Assembly (NCBI RefSeq): GCF_021018895.1
Contig: NC_079377.1
Coordinates: 310,001 to 374,000, forward strand
Length of the DNA: 64,000 bases
DNA from: Seriola aureovittata
Lineage: Eukaryota > Chordata > Actinopteri > Carangiformes > Carangidae
Reading direction: 5' to 3'
The translations under genes were made by a program, and so were the position numbers. The notes below the pieces were generated by a model. It ran no database searches and was not told where the DNA came from. It worked only from the letters and a program-made list of their open reading frames with translations. Of the stretch, positions 50,980 to 61,300 are shown piece after piece; the first letter of the stretch is position 1, and every line of letters starts with the position of its first letter.

Positions 50980-52315
50980 AGATCAATATGTGGTCATGAG
51001 GACGAGTTAAACAGAATTTTTCGAAGGAGTTCTAGAGCTTCTCCCACTCTAGCGATGATGTCATTCACTCTCGCTCTGAAAATTCCGTGCAATACACACC
51101 CATTATAAAGTCTGAAACAGTCTAAAAGTGACACAAAAAGTAAACTATAGTTGTCAAAATACCCATTTAACACTTCTCGTCACCCGTTTAACGTTTTAAC
51201 CATTTTTCTATGTTAAAGTATGAGGCAGTAGTAGAGCTCCAAAGTTAGTCATTTTAAAGGCACCCTCACATTCTCTATGGGAATTTTTTTGCCTTTTATT
51301 GCCATTCACATGGCCATGGTTACTTGAATTGCTGAGATAAGTCATGGCACACCATTTCCGATCGAGCCGCACGCATTGATATGTATATATATTGTCTGGG
51401 TTTTCTCAAAGCTGTGGGACTAGTTACGCGCTGAAAATTTCGATACGGAAGATGAATAAGAAGATAAAGAAGAGATAGCTGAAGCAATGCTGAAGAAGTT
51501 GAAGCAACTGCTGAATCAATGCTAAAGTAGCTCAAGCAAAGCGAAAGCAGAAATTGTAAGCTGGATGTTGAATGGTATGAAATGGTTGAAAAAGGCCGAA
51601 GTTGTTATTGGAAAGTGTAACCAACAACACAAAACTGTACAAAACATACAAAATGTAAAAAAAAACTAAAAACATGTTAGTTGAAAGATAAATGTCATAC
51701 ATTTGACTGAAAAAAATATATAGTAAAGTAGTTCAAATGAGATATGAAAATGTAAAACTGGAGGACCTGATGTTAGGTGCAAAATTTTAGAACGGAAACA
51801 TGTTGTTGAAACAGTTGAAAGCCAAATGAATTACTGCCAAAAGTATAAGTGTCTTAAATATATGAAGAAGTAATCATTTGTATTAGTAACTGAAAGATGA
51901 ACTGCATCCTAAACAGTAGAAACCTCAATGCAGGAAAAACTTATTATTTAAAAAACTTGTAAACAGCTTTCTCTGGAGTCAGTTAGCAAACTGAAATTAA
52001 CAGCCAAATGTTTCCTGAATGAAATTGTGTCTATCTGTCTGTCAGTCACTGTCTGTTTATCTGCTTGACAAACTGAAATTAACTGCCGAATGCTTCCTGA
52101 TTAAAACTGGACTGCAACATATTTCCAGTGAAACCAGTTGATATGTGTGTAAATCATTGCAGAAATGTCAGTAAAGTGGTAAACACCACAGATATCAGAA
52201 TAGTCTCTAATTAGTCAATTTGTGTGTGTGTTTGTGTGCGTGTTTGTCTGTATATGTGTGTGTCTCTGTTTTGTGTGCGTGTTTGTCTGTATATGTGTGT
52301 GTCTCTGTTTTGTGT

Positions 52316-52382
<67 letters not shown>

Positions 52383-53300
52383 TCTGGCTGTTGAAGACAC
52401 GGCTCATACAAATCTATGGGAGAAAGGGGTCAGCGAACCTCTCAAACTCCTGCCATTTAATACAAAGGTGGGTATTTAGGTGGGAAGGTATGCTGAAGTA
52501 GTTGAAGCCAAAGAGGCAGAAGCTTTCAAGGATTTGAACAGTCCTCCATTCATTTGAATGGCATAAAAAACTGCAGAAAAAGCTAAATATTTTGAAAATT
52601 TTAAATAGTAGAAAAAGTTGTATACATCCTATAATCTACAGAACAAGCTGAACGTTTTGATAGTCGAATGGTTTGTGTATGAATCCCAACAACTATGTCT
52701 ACATTTTCAGAAAGAATTATTTGTCTCCTTTTTACGGTTTGGCCGCGAGCTCGAGTTAAAAATAAAAATAAAGGTTATTTTTTACTGCTTCACGCACTCT
52801 AGCCAACTGACGCTGTCACTCTAACTTTGAAGAAAAAGTGATTTGCACTCCTCCTTTGAGTGCTCACAGTTTGAAAAGTTTACATGTTATGTAAAAACAG
52901 TTCCTGTCTTTTTGAGAGAGCAGAAGTTTTCCTCCGTTTTATAGTTTGAATCACATTTCTACGTGCAGGTATGAGAGAGCTGGGTGACTCAGAAAAAAGG
53001 TGAAATTTTGTAGAAAAAAGGTGGGTTTCTAAAGAAAATTCCAATGCATTTCTAATGCATTATTTATTCCCAGTTTTTTGGGAATAACTTTGGGAAAAAT
53101 TGGAATTTTAACACCAAAAGTCATAGCACCCCTTTCGGGATCAAGACGCACGTTTTGATGAGTTACGCGCCGAAATTTGGCGGAAGAATAATAAACCCGA
53201 AACAGAATATTAATAGATGCCTCGGGGCTCTGCTCCTCTCAGCTACTCTAGCTGTAGAGGAGTGCCTCGGAGCTGAGCACCCGTGGCACTAATAAAGATT
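50980..53300 (-). repeat. unclassified repeat cluster, inverted arm
   Basis: Inverted relative to 37,780-41,660: GGTCATGAGGACGAGTTAAAC (50,994), GCAATGCTGAAGAAGTTGAAGC (51,486), the TG run (52,313-52,371) followed by AGAGAGAGTCTGGCTGTTGAAG and ATCTATGGGAGAAAGGGGTCA, and CATTCATTTGAATGGC (52,546). GTTACGCGC(T/C)GAAA(A/T)TT occurs at 51,423 and 53,162. A likely terminus is GCTCCTCTCAGCTACTCTAG / CTGTAGAGGAG near 53,235. Confidence 0.65.
52313..52371. repeat. (TG)n microsatellite
   Basis: About 28 TG units preceded by two copies of a TTTTGTGTGCGTGTTTGTCT / TGTATATGTGTGTGTCTCTG unit (52,225-52,312). Confidence 0.93.
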
Positions 53301-53900
53301 TGAAGAACAATAGTGTCACTGCTGAGGTGTATGAAAGCTCTGAGGCCAAAACCATTCTACTTGTTTAGGGGAAAGAATGGAACACTATGTAAATTCACTT
53401 TCACACACATTTTCAGTTGCCGTTGTCTAAACAGTGGAGGGGATTTACTGAGAGGTGTGTATCTATCAAAGGATAAAACTGAGTGAACTTTTGCACTTCT
53501 CTCTGTCATATGAAGGGAAAACGCCTACAGCTCTTATTGAGAGCTGGAAAAATAATTTTTCTGACTTAATGACTTTTCAGCATTTGTTGCAAAAATCTCC
53601 CCTCAAACACAAGGCTCATTAGTTACCAAATGAAAATGTGGATAGATAGCAACATTGATGATGGGTTCAGAGCCCTCCACAAAAATAAAAAAGACTAACT
53701 GAGACAAAGTTTTTGAAACAACCTTTTCAGCATGTCCAGTAAAAAGATGAAATGTCCTGAGTAGCAGGCAGCTAAACAGTGGAGTCTGGACAAAAATTCC
53801 CATTCTTCATCCTCATCCTCTGAATACTAACTATAAACAAGAAAGCTCCGCCATTCCCTTGGACCCCTTATAGCTTTGCTCCCTTGTTAAACATGTCATA

Positions 53901-54436
53901 GGGCTCTATTTTAATGATCTAAAGCACATTGTCTGACGCATATGGCACAAGTGCATTTAGGGCATGTCCAAGTCACTTTTGCTATTATAATGGCCCAGTG
54001 TTTCTTCTGAGGCTGTATTGTAATGTTCCACCTGACTTATCCCAACATCTAAGACCATTTCAGCTCACTCTGCTTGTGTGTAACAGGCAAAGTGTATGAG
54101 CTTGGTGCACTTGTGTATGTTGGCACATGTTACTCTCTTGACAGTCCGTCCCTTAAAATAACAGTAAACTGTACCACTGACTTAAGACCAAGTTTTTGCT
54201 GGTCAATAGCACAATCACTTTCAGGTGCCTCAAAATAGCAGTGTGTCAACAATACTCCTAAACACACCTCATTTTAAGACCAACACGCCCATAGACGCAC
54301 AGATAGGCACAAGTGTATTTGCTATTTAAAAAATGGGAGCACTGGATTGAAAAATGACAACTGTGTCGGTTGGAAACTAACAAAGACAGTTGTGTTACGC
54401 TTTGCGCTGCGTTGCGCTGGGTTTAAGATAGGGCCC
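53901..54436. mobile_element. GGGCTCTAT-terminal MITE, copy 2 (536 bp)
   Basis: Starts GGGCTCTATTTTAATGATCT and ends GTTTAAGATAGGGCCC, inverted complements. Same family and orientation as 36,555-37,103. No coding capacity. Confidence 0.78.
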
Positions 54437-55031
54437 ATAGTTTTTAAGCTGCCTGTGATTTCTTTGGCTCCATGCTAACCTGATGTCATGCAATGAGGAA
54501 ATTTTAAATGTAAAGAAACGATAGCATGCTAATATAAAAAGATGCTTTCTAATACTGCCTAACTTGGAAACTTTAAGGGTAATATAACTTTGGGGGTCAG
54601 ACAAAGGATGAACCTGCACATTTGGCCAAATTTATTTTGAAGAGGAAATTCATGAATGTTTGCATCTATAGCCTCCTTGGAGACAATACGCATTAAGCTT
54701 CAGAACAACATGCCATTTGTGCTAATGAAATATCTAAGTGTAAAATTACTGTTTATTGCCACTCAAAGTACTATGTGATATCTAACTCATCATTCATCAT
54801 TCCATTAGAGGCCAAATAACTTAAAAAATACAACAACAAAATACAAACAGTATCTCACTCAGGAGGGGTCACGTGATGCGGTAAACGTGAGAGGTGCTTT
54901 TTACCAACCTCCCGTTGCCACCAGTTACAAATTTACTTAGTTAGTTTTTGCTTTTGTCTGGACTTTTCAATGTTGGCTATCGACTTACTAACAAGTCCAC
55001 TTCAGACCTGAACTAAACTCAACATGATTCT

Positions 55032-55415
55032 ATGACAGCTAACCGATATGGCACTGCTATGTGCAGGAAAGAGGACCTGGCTACTCACCTCACACAAGAT
55101 GTCACACAGAAAATCAGCGCTTTAATGGGTGTAAAGACTGAACCACAGCTGACTGTGGAAGGGATTAACAACCGCACTGAAGGTAACACCAAGTGCATAA
55201 CGGAGGGAGAATCACATATTTCAGAGTTGCTTCCTGATGCGCTTTCCAGCCAGCCTGTGCTTTACGCACAACAACAAGGACTACACCTTCAAGTCTCCAT
55301 GCAAGGCCCGAGAGTTTATGCAAGACTGGGACAAATGAAAAAACTTAGGCATGTACAACTCCGCTGTTTTATGTTTATTATTATGTTTTGCCTTTTTTTA
55401 AAAAGAGGACATTGA
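55032..55415 (+). pseudogene. L1-B ORF1-like fragment
   Basis: A 127-codon ORF beginning MTANRYGTAMCRKEDLATHL. Position (just 5' of an endonuclease start) and the presence of L1-type ORF2 downstream suggest ORF1, but I recognise no RRM or clear coiled coil. It could be chance. Confidence 0.4.
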
Positions 55416-55844
55416 GAAGTATTTTTGGCTCCCATATCTTTTGTATGTCTATGCGTCACGCATTCCAAATCCAACTAGTGGGCGCATCTGCTCACAGATG
55501 GTTGTGAAAGGTGTATGTGTATGAATATCTGCCATAACTGTTAAATTGGTTGTTGGAACCAAACTGACTTTTTTCCACACTTTGCTTCATTACCTAGCAC
55601 TCGTGTTGTTACTGTTTTCTGATTTGATCTGGACGATTATTTGTGTTAAATAAGGTCTTTGACTTCTGTTTCCTCCCCTTTTTCTATGTGATTTATTTGA
55701 CTGAATAAGTCAAGGCCGTCCTCAATTTAATAAGATGCTGAGGATACTTAGTCTCATGTGGTGTTTTTGTTATTCCTCTACTATTTGCTCCTGCTTGCTG
55801 AAATAAGCTTCTGTATATTACCTTATTAGTAGATATAAATAGGA

Positions 55845-56253
55845 GTGATCTTAAAATTACCTCACTGAACATTAAAGGTTTAAATCATGCCGTCAAGCCC
55901 GCAAAGATTCTCACACTTTTAAAGAAGGAAAAATGCCACATTGCCTTTTCTCAAGAGACCCACCTGACCGATCTGGAACATATTTAGCAGTGTAGGAATT
56001 GGGTTGGGAAGGTTTTATATTCCTCTTTTAAATCCAATAGCCGGGGTGTGGCTATTCGTTTACATCGCAGCCTTTCTTCTACATTGGATAGAGCTATAAG
56101 TGACAAAGAAGGCAGTTATGTGCTCATTTCTGGATACATCTTTGGAGAACACATTTTACTGGGCTACATCTATACCCCCAATACATATAAATCTGTCTTT
56201 TTTCCTAAATTGTTGGAAGACATATCTACCTCTGATTTCTCTACCTCTAAGAG
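55845..56253 (+). pseudogene. L1-B ORF2 endonuclease fragment
   Basis: Plus-strand frames read LKITSLNIKGLNHAVK (first APE strand with the conserved Asn), CHIAFSQETHLTDLEH (QETH motif), VAIRLHRSL, and IYTPNTYKSVFFPKLL (IYxPN). These are the order and spacing of an L1 APE endonuclease. A stop follows EHI. It ends where the CACTA-like insertion begins. Confidence 0.78.
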
Positions 56254-57454
56254 GTAAACTGTAACAAATTCATGTTAATTTAAGGGGAAATTTCAACAGT
56301 ACAATCCTGTTATCTTTAAATGCAGTATAATACTGATCATTTTTCTCGTGAAACACTGTTAAAACATAATTTTACAGTATTATTGCTTGGAGGAAAGAAA
56401 ACAGTAATTTACAGTATTTTTTGCAATGCATTTTGGGAAAACAGAGAGTGAGACGTTTGACTGGACAATGCAGTTTGAATTTTTTCACCCATCTTCATCC
56501 CTCAAATGAATAGGTGAGTGACTTTTTGCCTTGCTTGTTAACATAGGCAAAATACATCACATTTCCAATCAAGTGGTATTGATTATGTAGTAGAATACCA
56601 TTTAACAAGACGAGTTATTTTACTACTTTTACCTAATGTTAGTCTTTAAGCTACTTTAAGCTTATCTTTATGTTTAGGATTATTTCGCTAAAATGAACTG
56701 CATTCTGAATGAATGTAAAGAGCATTGGACTTGAATTCAGTTTAAGTCATTTGAGATCGGAGTCTGAGCTGACAGACGAACAAAAGCAAACAGTGAGTAC
56801 TTTGCCAGCTAACGTTAGCTACTTCGATGTATAGCTGTACAGTTGCTAAGTGGTAAAAATCCTTCTGTTGCGATCTGAAAACGTTGGTAACACTGTAATG
56901 GAAACTTTCTATCACCCATTTCACTAGCAGTTTTACTGTGTGACAGAGAGAGGAGCTGGACTCTGATCCTGATCCTCCAAACTACAGGGTGAGTTTCATC
57001 TTAGCTTAACTTTGTGTTAGCATCTGCTAAGTGCAGGTCTCCAAAGGACGCTGCTGATTTTATTTACATAACGTTACTTACTGTCAGGACTGAATTGACG
57101 GAGAGCTTGTTTGCTAATGTTCGCTGCAGTCTTTTCTACTCACTACAACTTCAATCTTCAGTCCCAAGATGATGCTGCATGCACACTGGAATTCATTCAG
57201 AGGTGAGATGCTTACATCTTTCAGCTGGTACTGTGTGCTCACAGCAGCTTTGATCATTTTGACCTTGTGTTTGTTGAGTTTTGTCTCACGTTACATACAA
57301 GCTGCCTAAAACATCTGATTACTGGAGCATATTAAGGAATCTTTTCTGACACTAATCAAGGCAACAATATTACTTCCAAAACTACTATTACTTAATCTGC
57401 AGCATGAAAGTACACATTTCTATTTCCCCACCTGAATACACACTCTTGTTTTTC

Positions 57455-57600
57455 AGGACATTCATGGGGATAAATCCTGACAGAGGCACCAAGGCTGGAC
57501 GGGTCAAAGTCTAGGGAAGGTCAGAGAAGATGGCATCAGTCAACCCTTGTGTCTCCAGTCTACTACAGAAATTAAGGACTTTGAGTGAGACTCTACATAA
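57455..57600 (+). pseudogene. fragment of an unidentified transposon-type ORF
   Basis: After an acceptor-like tttttcag the frame reads TFMGINPDRGTKAGRVKV, stop, then MASVNPCVSSLLQKLRTL. The NPDRGTKA / VNPxVxxLLxKL pattern resembles uncharacterised fish proteins encoded by repetitive elements, by loose memory only. Upstream, exon-like blocks end in GTGAGT-type donors at about 56,990 and 57,202. No catalytic motif. Confidence 0.4.
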
Positions 57601-57714
57601 GTCAGTTCACACACTCATTCACACACAGTTAGCATCTTAGCCACACTCTTTTTTAAGTTCACACAGTTCACTTTAAGCTGTTCCGTCATACAATCCTTAT
57701 AAATATACACATAC

Positions 57715-58135
57715 TGTCAGGTCCCGTTAAGTTGTTTAGTTTTTCCACTTCCTGTTTTATTTTATTTGGATCCCCTCACTTCCTGTATGTGTTTCTTCTC
57801 AGTGTCTTGACTCCCTGTGTGTGTGATTGTTCATTGTCTTCACCTGTGTCTCATTATCCCCTCTCCCTGTGTGTATTTATACCCCTCCTCTCCCAGTGTG
57901 TCTTTGTCAGAGTGTCTGTGTTTCTAGTCACAGCGGTCCGGCTCGTTTTCCGTGTGTTTTGACCCCTCGTGCATTCTTGAAGATTCTGATTCCTGGTTCC
58001 TGTTTTTGCCTAGTGATTTTGTACTTCTGCCTGGTTTGACTGACCGACCCTTTTTCTGGAATGAACTGTCTTTCGCTAACCGTCTGCCTCAGCTCTGCTT
58101 TGTGGGTCCACAGCCTGTCTGCTCAGTTCTTGACA
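57715..58135 (+). mobile_element. solo LTR, 421 bp, 5-bp TSD, inside the CACTA-like element
   Basis: Starts TGTCAGGTCCCG and ends TTCTTGACA, giving the TG...CA boundaries and a short TGTCA/TGACA inverted repeat. It is flanked by the perfect 5-bp duplication CATAC (57,710-57,714 and 58,136-58,140). An internal TATTTATACC box at about 57,875 fits an LTR promoter. No internal coding region, so it formed by LTR-LTR recombination. Family (Gypsy or endogenous-retrovirus-like) not determined. Confidence 0.85.
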
Positions 58136-58859
58136 CATACAGTACAACAGCTTATGTTAGAGAACCACTTGATTATTTTTGATAATATTTCTTGAGTTTA
58201 TTTGCGTTCAGTGTTTAATGTTCATGCAAACTACAAAACTTGTTAGAGATCTTTTTTTAAATGACTGAAATTTTGGTTTATTTGCGTGTTGTGTTTTCAC
58301 AAGCTTAATAAAGAGAGACATGGTTTGAAAAGACACTTTGAGTATTTTAGTATTTGTCTTAAAATTTTAAGTTGCAATTTCAAAGACCATGTTTATTCAA
58401 TGTTTTAAAATATAGTTTTATAGCTTGACTACCAAGGAATAATTTATCAACTCAAAGTTTAGGGAAAAAAATGTAGTTCTTTTTGTTAGTAGTTATACTG
58501 CGGCATGTTTTATATATGTACTACATTTAACGGTAAAAATCTGCAAATATAGCTCCTGTGAAAAAAGTGTAAATAAACAGTAATAAACTGCCAATCCTTC
58601 ATCAGTATTTTACTGTAAAAGTAGAAAATAACAGCTTTTTGCTGTATTTACAAAAACAGTAGCAAACTGTAAATACCAGCAAAAGCATGGTACTGTTAAT
58701 TTTACAGTAAAATAATGACAACCCTGCTTCCAGTTGTTCACTGTTTTTTAACAGCGAAAACATTTTACAGTGTAGACAAATTTCTCTGATTTCTCCAATT
58801 TTTTCAACATCTGTGCTCGAAGCGACCAACTGAGTCAGATGTCATAAATCTACAGAAAT

Positions 58860-61067
58860 AAATAGCATTATGAAGGCTTTTTACCAGAAGCTATACCCAA
58901 CAGAATATCATAATTCAGAGGAGACAAGGTAAAAATTCCTTGATAAAATGAAATTACCAAATCTCTCAGATGACCAAAAGAGGGACTTATACAAAACAAT
59001 CGCAGAGAAACAGGTTCTGGAAACTATTCAGGTACTTAAAGGGGGGAAAGCAGCAGGGTCTGCTGGGTTCTGCCCTGAATTTTATAAAAAAAATTGGGAA
59101 AACTTCAGTTGGCCCCCTGACAGATATGTATATTGACTCTTTTGCAATTGGCTGCCTCCCCACAACTCTCAATCTAGCTAATCTCTCCCTTATTCTGAAA
59201 AAGGGCAAACCATATTTTATATTTTTGCCTCACCTGAAATCTGTATTCTGGCTGTTTTAGCAATAATCAACGAATTTGGCCTCTTCGGCACATTGGTGAA
59301 TTTTCCTTTCAAATGGTCCACAGCTGGCTTCACGTACCTGGGTCTAAAAATTTCTCTAGATGTAAACAAAATTTATGGAAACTCAGTTTTGCCCCTGTAC
59401 TTACTACAGTGAAACAAGATCTGATTAGGTGGCACAATCTACAGCTTACATTTTTCTTTTTTTTTTTTATATATATATTTTTGGGTTTTTTTTATGCCTT
59501 TATTTGATAGTACAGTAGAGAGACAGGAAATGGGGAGGCAGAGAGAGGGGGAATGACATGCAGCAAAGGCTGTCCGATGCAGGACTTAAACCAGGGCCAT
59601 CTGCAGCGAGGACTGTAGCCTCTACACATGGGGCGCCTGCTTAGACCACTACGCCACACGACGCCCCTACAGCTTACATTTTTCAGGCGTATCAGTTTGA
59701 TAAAGATGAATGTTCTCCCTCGACTTCTATACCATTTAAAATATTGCCACTACACATCCCCAAAAGAATTAACAAAGACTTGGAGAGATCCCTCTCAAAA
59801 TTGATCTAGCATGTTAAGTGACCAAGACTAAGGTTTAGTTCTCTACAGTTGCCTAAAGACAAAGGTGGTTTAGTAGTACCTAGCCTGTCATATTCGTACT
59901 CTTTGGGCTTGGTTACATTCATATTTTAGATCTGAAATTCGTGTTAACTCCTGGGGTTGTTCTCCTGGGTCTCTTTGGAGCTTGGTGACATGTGAGCCCG
60001 AAAAAATTAACATAAACATTAAGAATAACTCACTGATTATGACTTCCATTAAAGTGTGGCAGGATATCTCTGGATATATGGACAGATGAGGTATAAAATC
60101 CATGTTGTCACCCATCTGTATTAACCCAGAATTTGTACCTTGAGGTCCTCAATATTTGAATCATGGCATGACAGAGGAATTCATGTGATAGGGGACCCGT
60201 TTGAGAATAACATCCTGATGTACTTCCAGCAGCTACAAAACAAATTTAATATCTCAAGGGATAACTTTTTTGGCTATTTACAATTGAGGCATTTTATTAA
60301 TTCACTTGTAAAACCTGCAGAGGACCTACCCATCTACAGTGATGCAGAAAAGTTTATCCTCGAACAGAAGGATCTGAATCACGTTATATCCCGTTTCTAC
60401 TCAGTACTGTACTCTTATGATAAATATGACACAAGGAAATTCTCAAGAAAATGGGAGGGTGACCTCAGTAATGAACATAAAGAAGAAGATTGGCAGGAGG
60501 CAGTGCGTCTTGTGCCTTCTCCAACAATAGGCTCGTTCAGATACAATATAAAATATTACATAGGCTTCATATTACCCCTCGAACCATCTCCCCTATCTGC
60601 TGTAAGTGTAAAACAGACAAACAGTAGTCTGATTGCCAGATACTGGAGCCACATAGCTGGAGAACTGAGTGGGATCTTTAAGACTACAAAAAGAAAGGAT
60701 CCAGGTCTATTTTTACTGGGTTTTCTCTTTAAAGAAATTGCTTTCTCTCATAACCATTACATATTACGCAAATGCATTTTGTTGAAATGGATTAAAGACA
60801 CTTCATCCACAGTTACAGTCTGGTACAGGGAGATTTTCAGTGTCCTACCCCATGAAAGGATAAGTGCAGTCCTTAAGGGTAATGAGGTCTTATTTCTTAA
60901 GATTTAATCCGGTCCTAGATTATTTACCAGAGTTTAAATGTACTCTGCTGAAAGGCAAATACCCTTCAGAGTGGAAGCAAACTATGCCTCATGAAGGATC
61001 ACCCAGTATCTCTCAGATCACTTCCGGCCAGTTCTTTGGGAGTTTGAGGACAAGCTACTTTACTTAA
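58860..61067 (+). pseudogene. L1-B ORF2 reverse transcriptase and C-terminal fragments
   Basis: Frames read MKAFYQKLYPTEY, ETIQVLKGGKAAGSAGFCPEFYKK (a decayed GKAPGPDGF-type motif), LPTTLNLANLSLILKKGK, then jump to STAGFTYLGLKISLD, omitting the RT palm including the YADD box (deleted). After the SINE comes RRISLIKMNVLPRLLYHL, and the C-terminal part at 60,140-60,907 (FGYLQLRHFINS, RLVPSPTIGSFRY). Dead. Confidence 0.8.
59457..59667 (-). mobile_element. tRNA-derived SINE, 211 bp, 17-bp TSD
   Basis: On the minus strand the head reads GGGCGTCGTGTGGCGTAGTG and GTCTAAGCAGG, with an A-box-like TGGCGTAGTGGTCTAAGC (59,656-59,639) and a B-box-like GGTTTAAGTCC (59,592-59,582). The tail is AT-rich (AATAAAGGCATAAAAAAAA). 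A perfect 17-bp duplication TACAGCTTACATTTTTC flanks it (59,440-59,456 and 59,668-59,684). Transcribed by RNA polymerase III in principle and mobilised by a LINE. It interrupts L1-B. Confidence 0.93.
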
Positions 61068-61300
61068 TGATATACCAGGAGAATTCTTTAAATGTTATTT
61101 TATTTTTTATTTTTATTATTTATTTATTTGTATTTATTTATGTATTTTTTTCTTTCCTAATTTTGTTTATGTATTTCCTTTTGTGTGTATGTGGGTATAC
61201 ATGGGGGGGTAATAACTGTTTTGTCTACACTTGATGTAGACTTTGAGCCTCTTGTTTTTGTCCTGAAAATAATTATTATAAATAAAAATATTTAAAAAAA

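Larger units (their letters stand above)
56257..58771. mobile_element. CACTA/EnSpm-like element inserted in L1-B
   Basis: The left end AACTGTAACAAATTCATG and inverted right end ACTGTAAAATGTTTTCGC share (A)ACTGTAA, with 3-bp GTA on both sides (56,254-56,256 and 58,772-58,774). Sub-terminal regions carry many ACTGTAAA / TTTACAGT motifs (56,385-56,415 and 58,590-58,725), as in EnSpm ends. No transposase core seen. The interior has exon-like blocks and a solo LTR. Family assignment is tentative because the ends are degenerate. Confidence 0.6.
54850..61300 (+). mobile_element. L1-clade LINE B, old, broken by nested insertions
   Basis: An L1-like 5' region begins near 54,865 (GTCACGTGATGCGG). An ORF1-like fragment (55,032-55,415) precedes an endonuclease start at about 55,845. 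RT and C-terminal fragments follow at 58,860-61,067, then a 3' end with A-rich tail near 61,270-61,305. Insertions of a CACTA-like element (56,257-58,771) and a SINE (59,457-59,667), plus internal deletions, disrupt it. Boundaries are approximate; no clear target duplication was found. Confidence 0.72.

Noticed and set aside
59582..59667. tRNA gene
   Set aside because: The A and B boxes belong to a SINE head with target duplications and an AT tail; no complete cloverleaf was evident.
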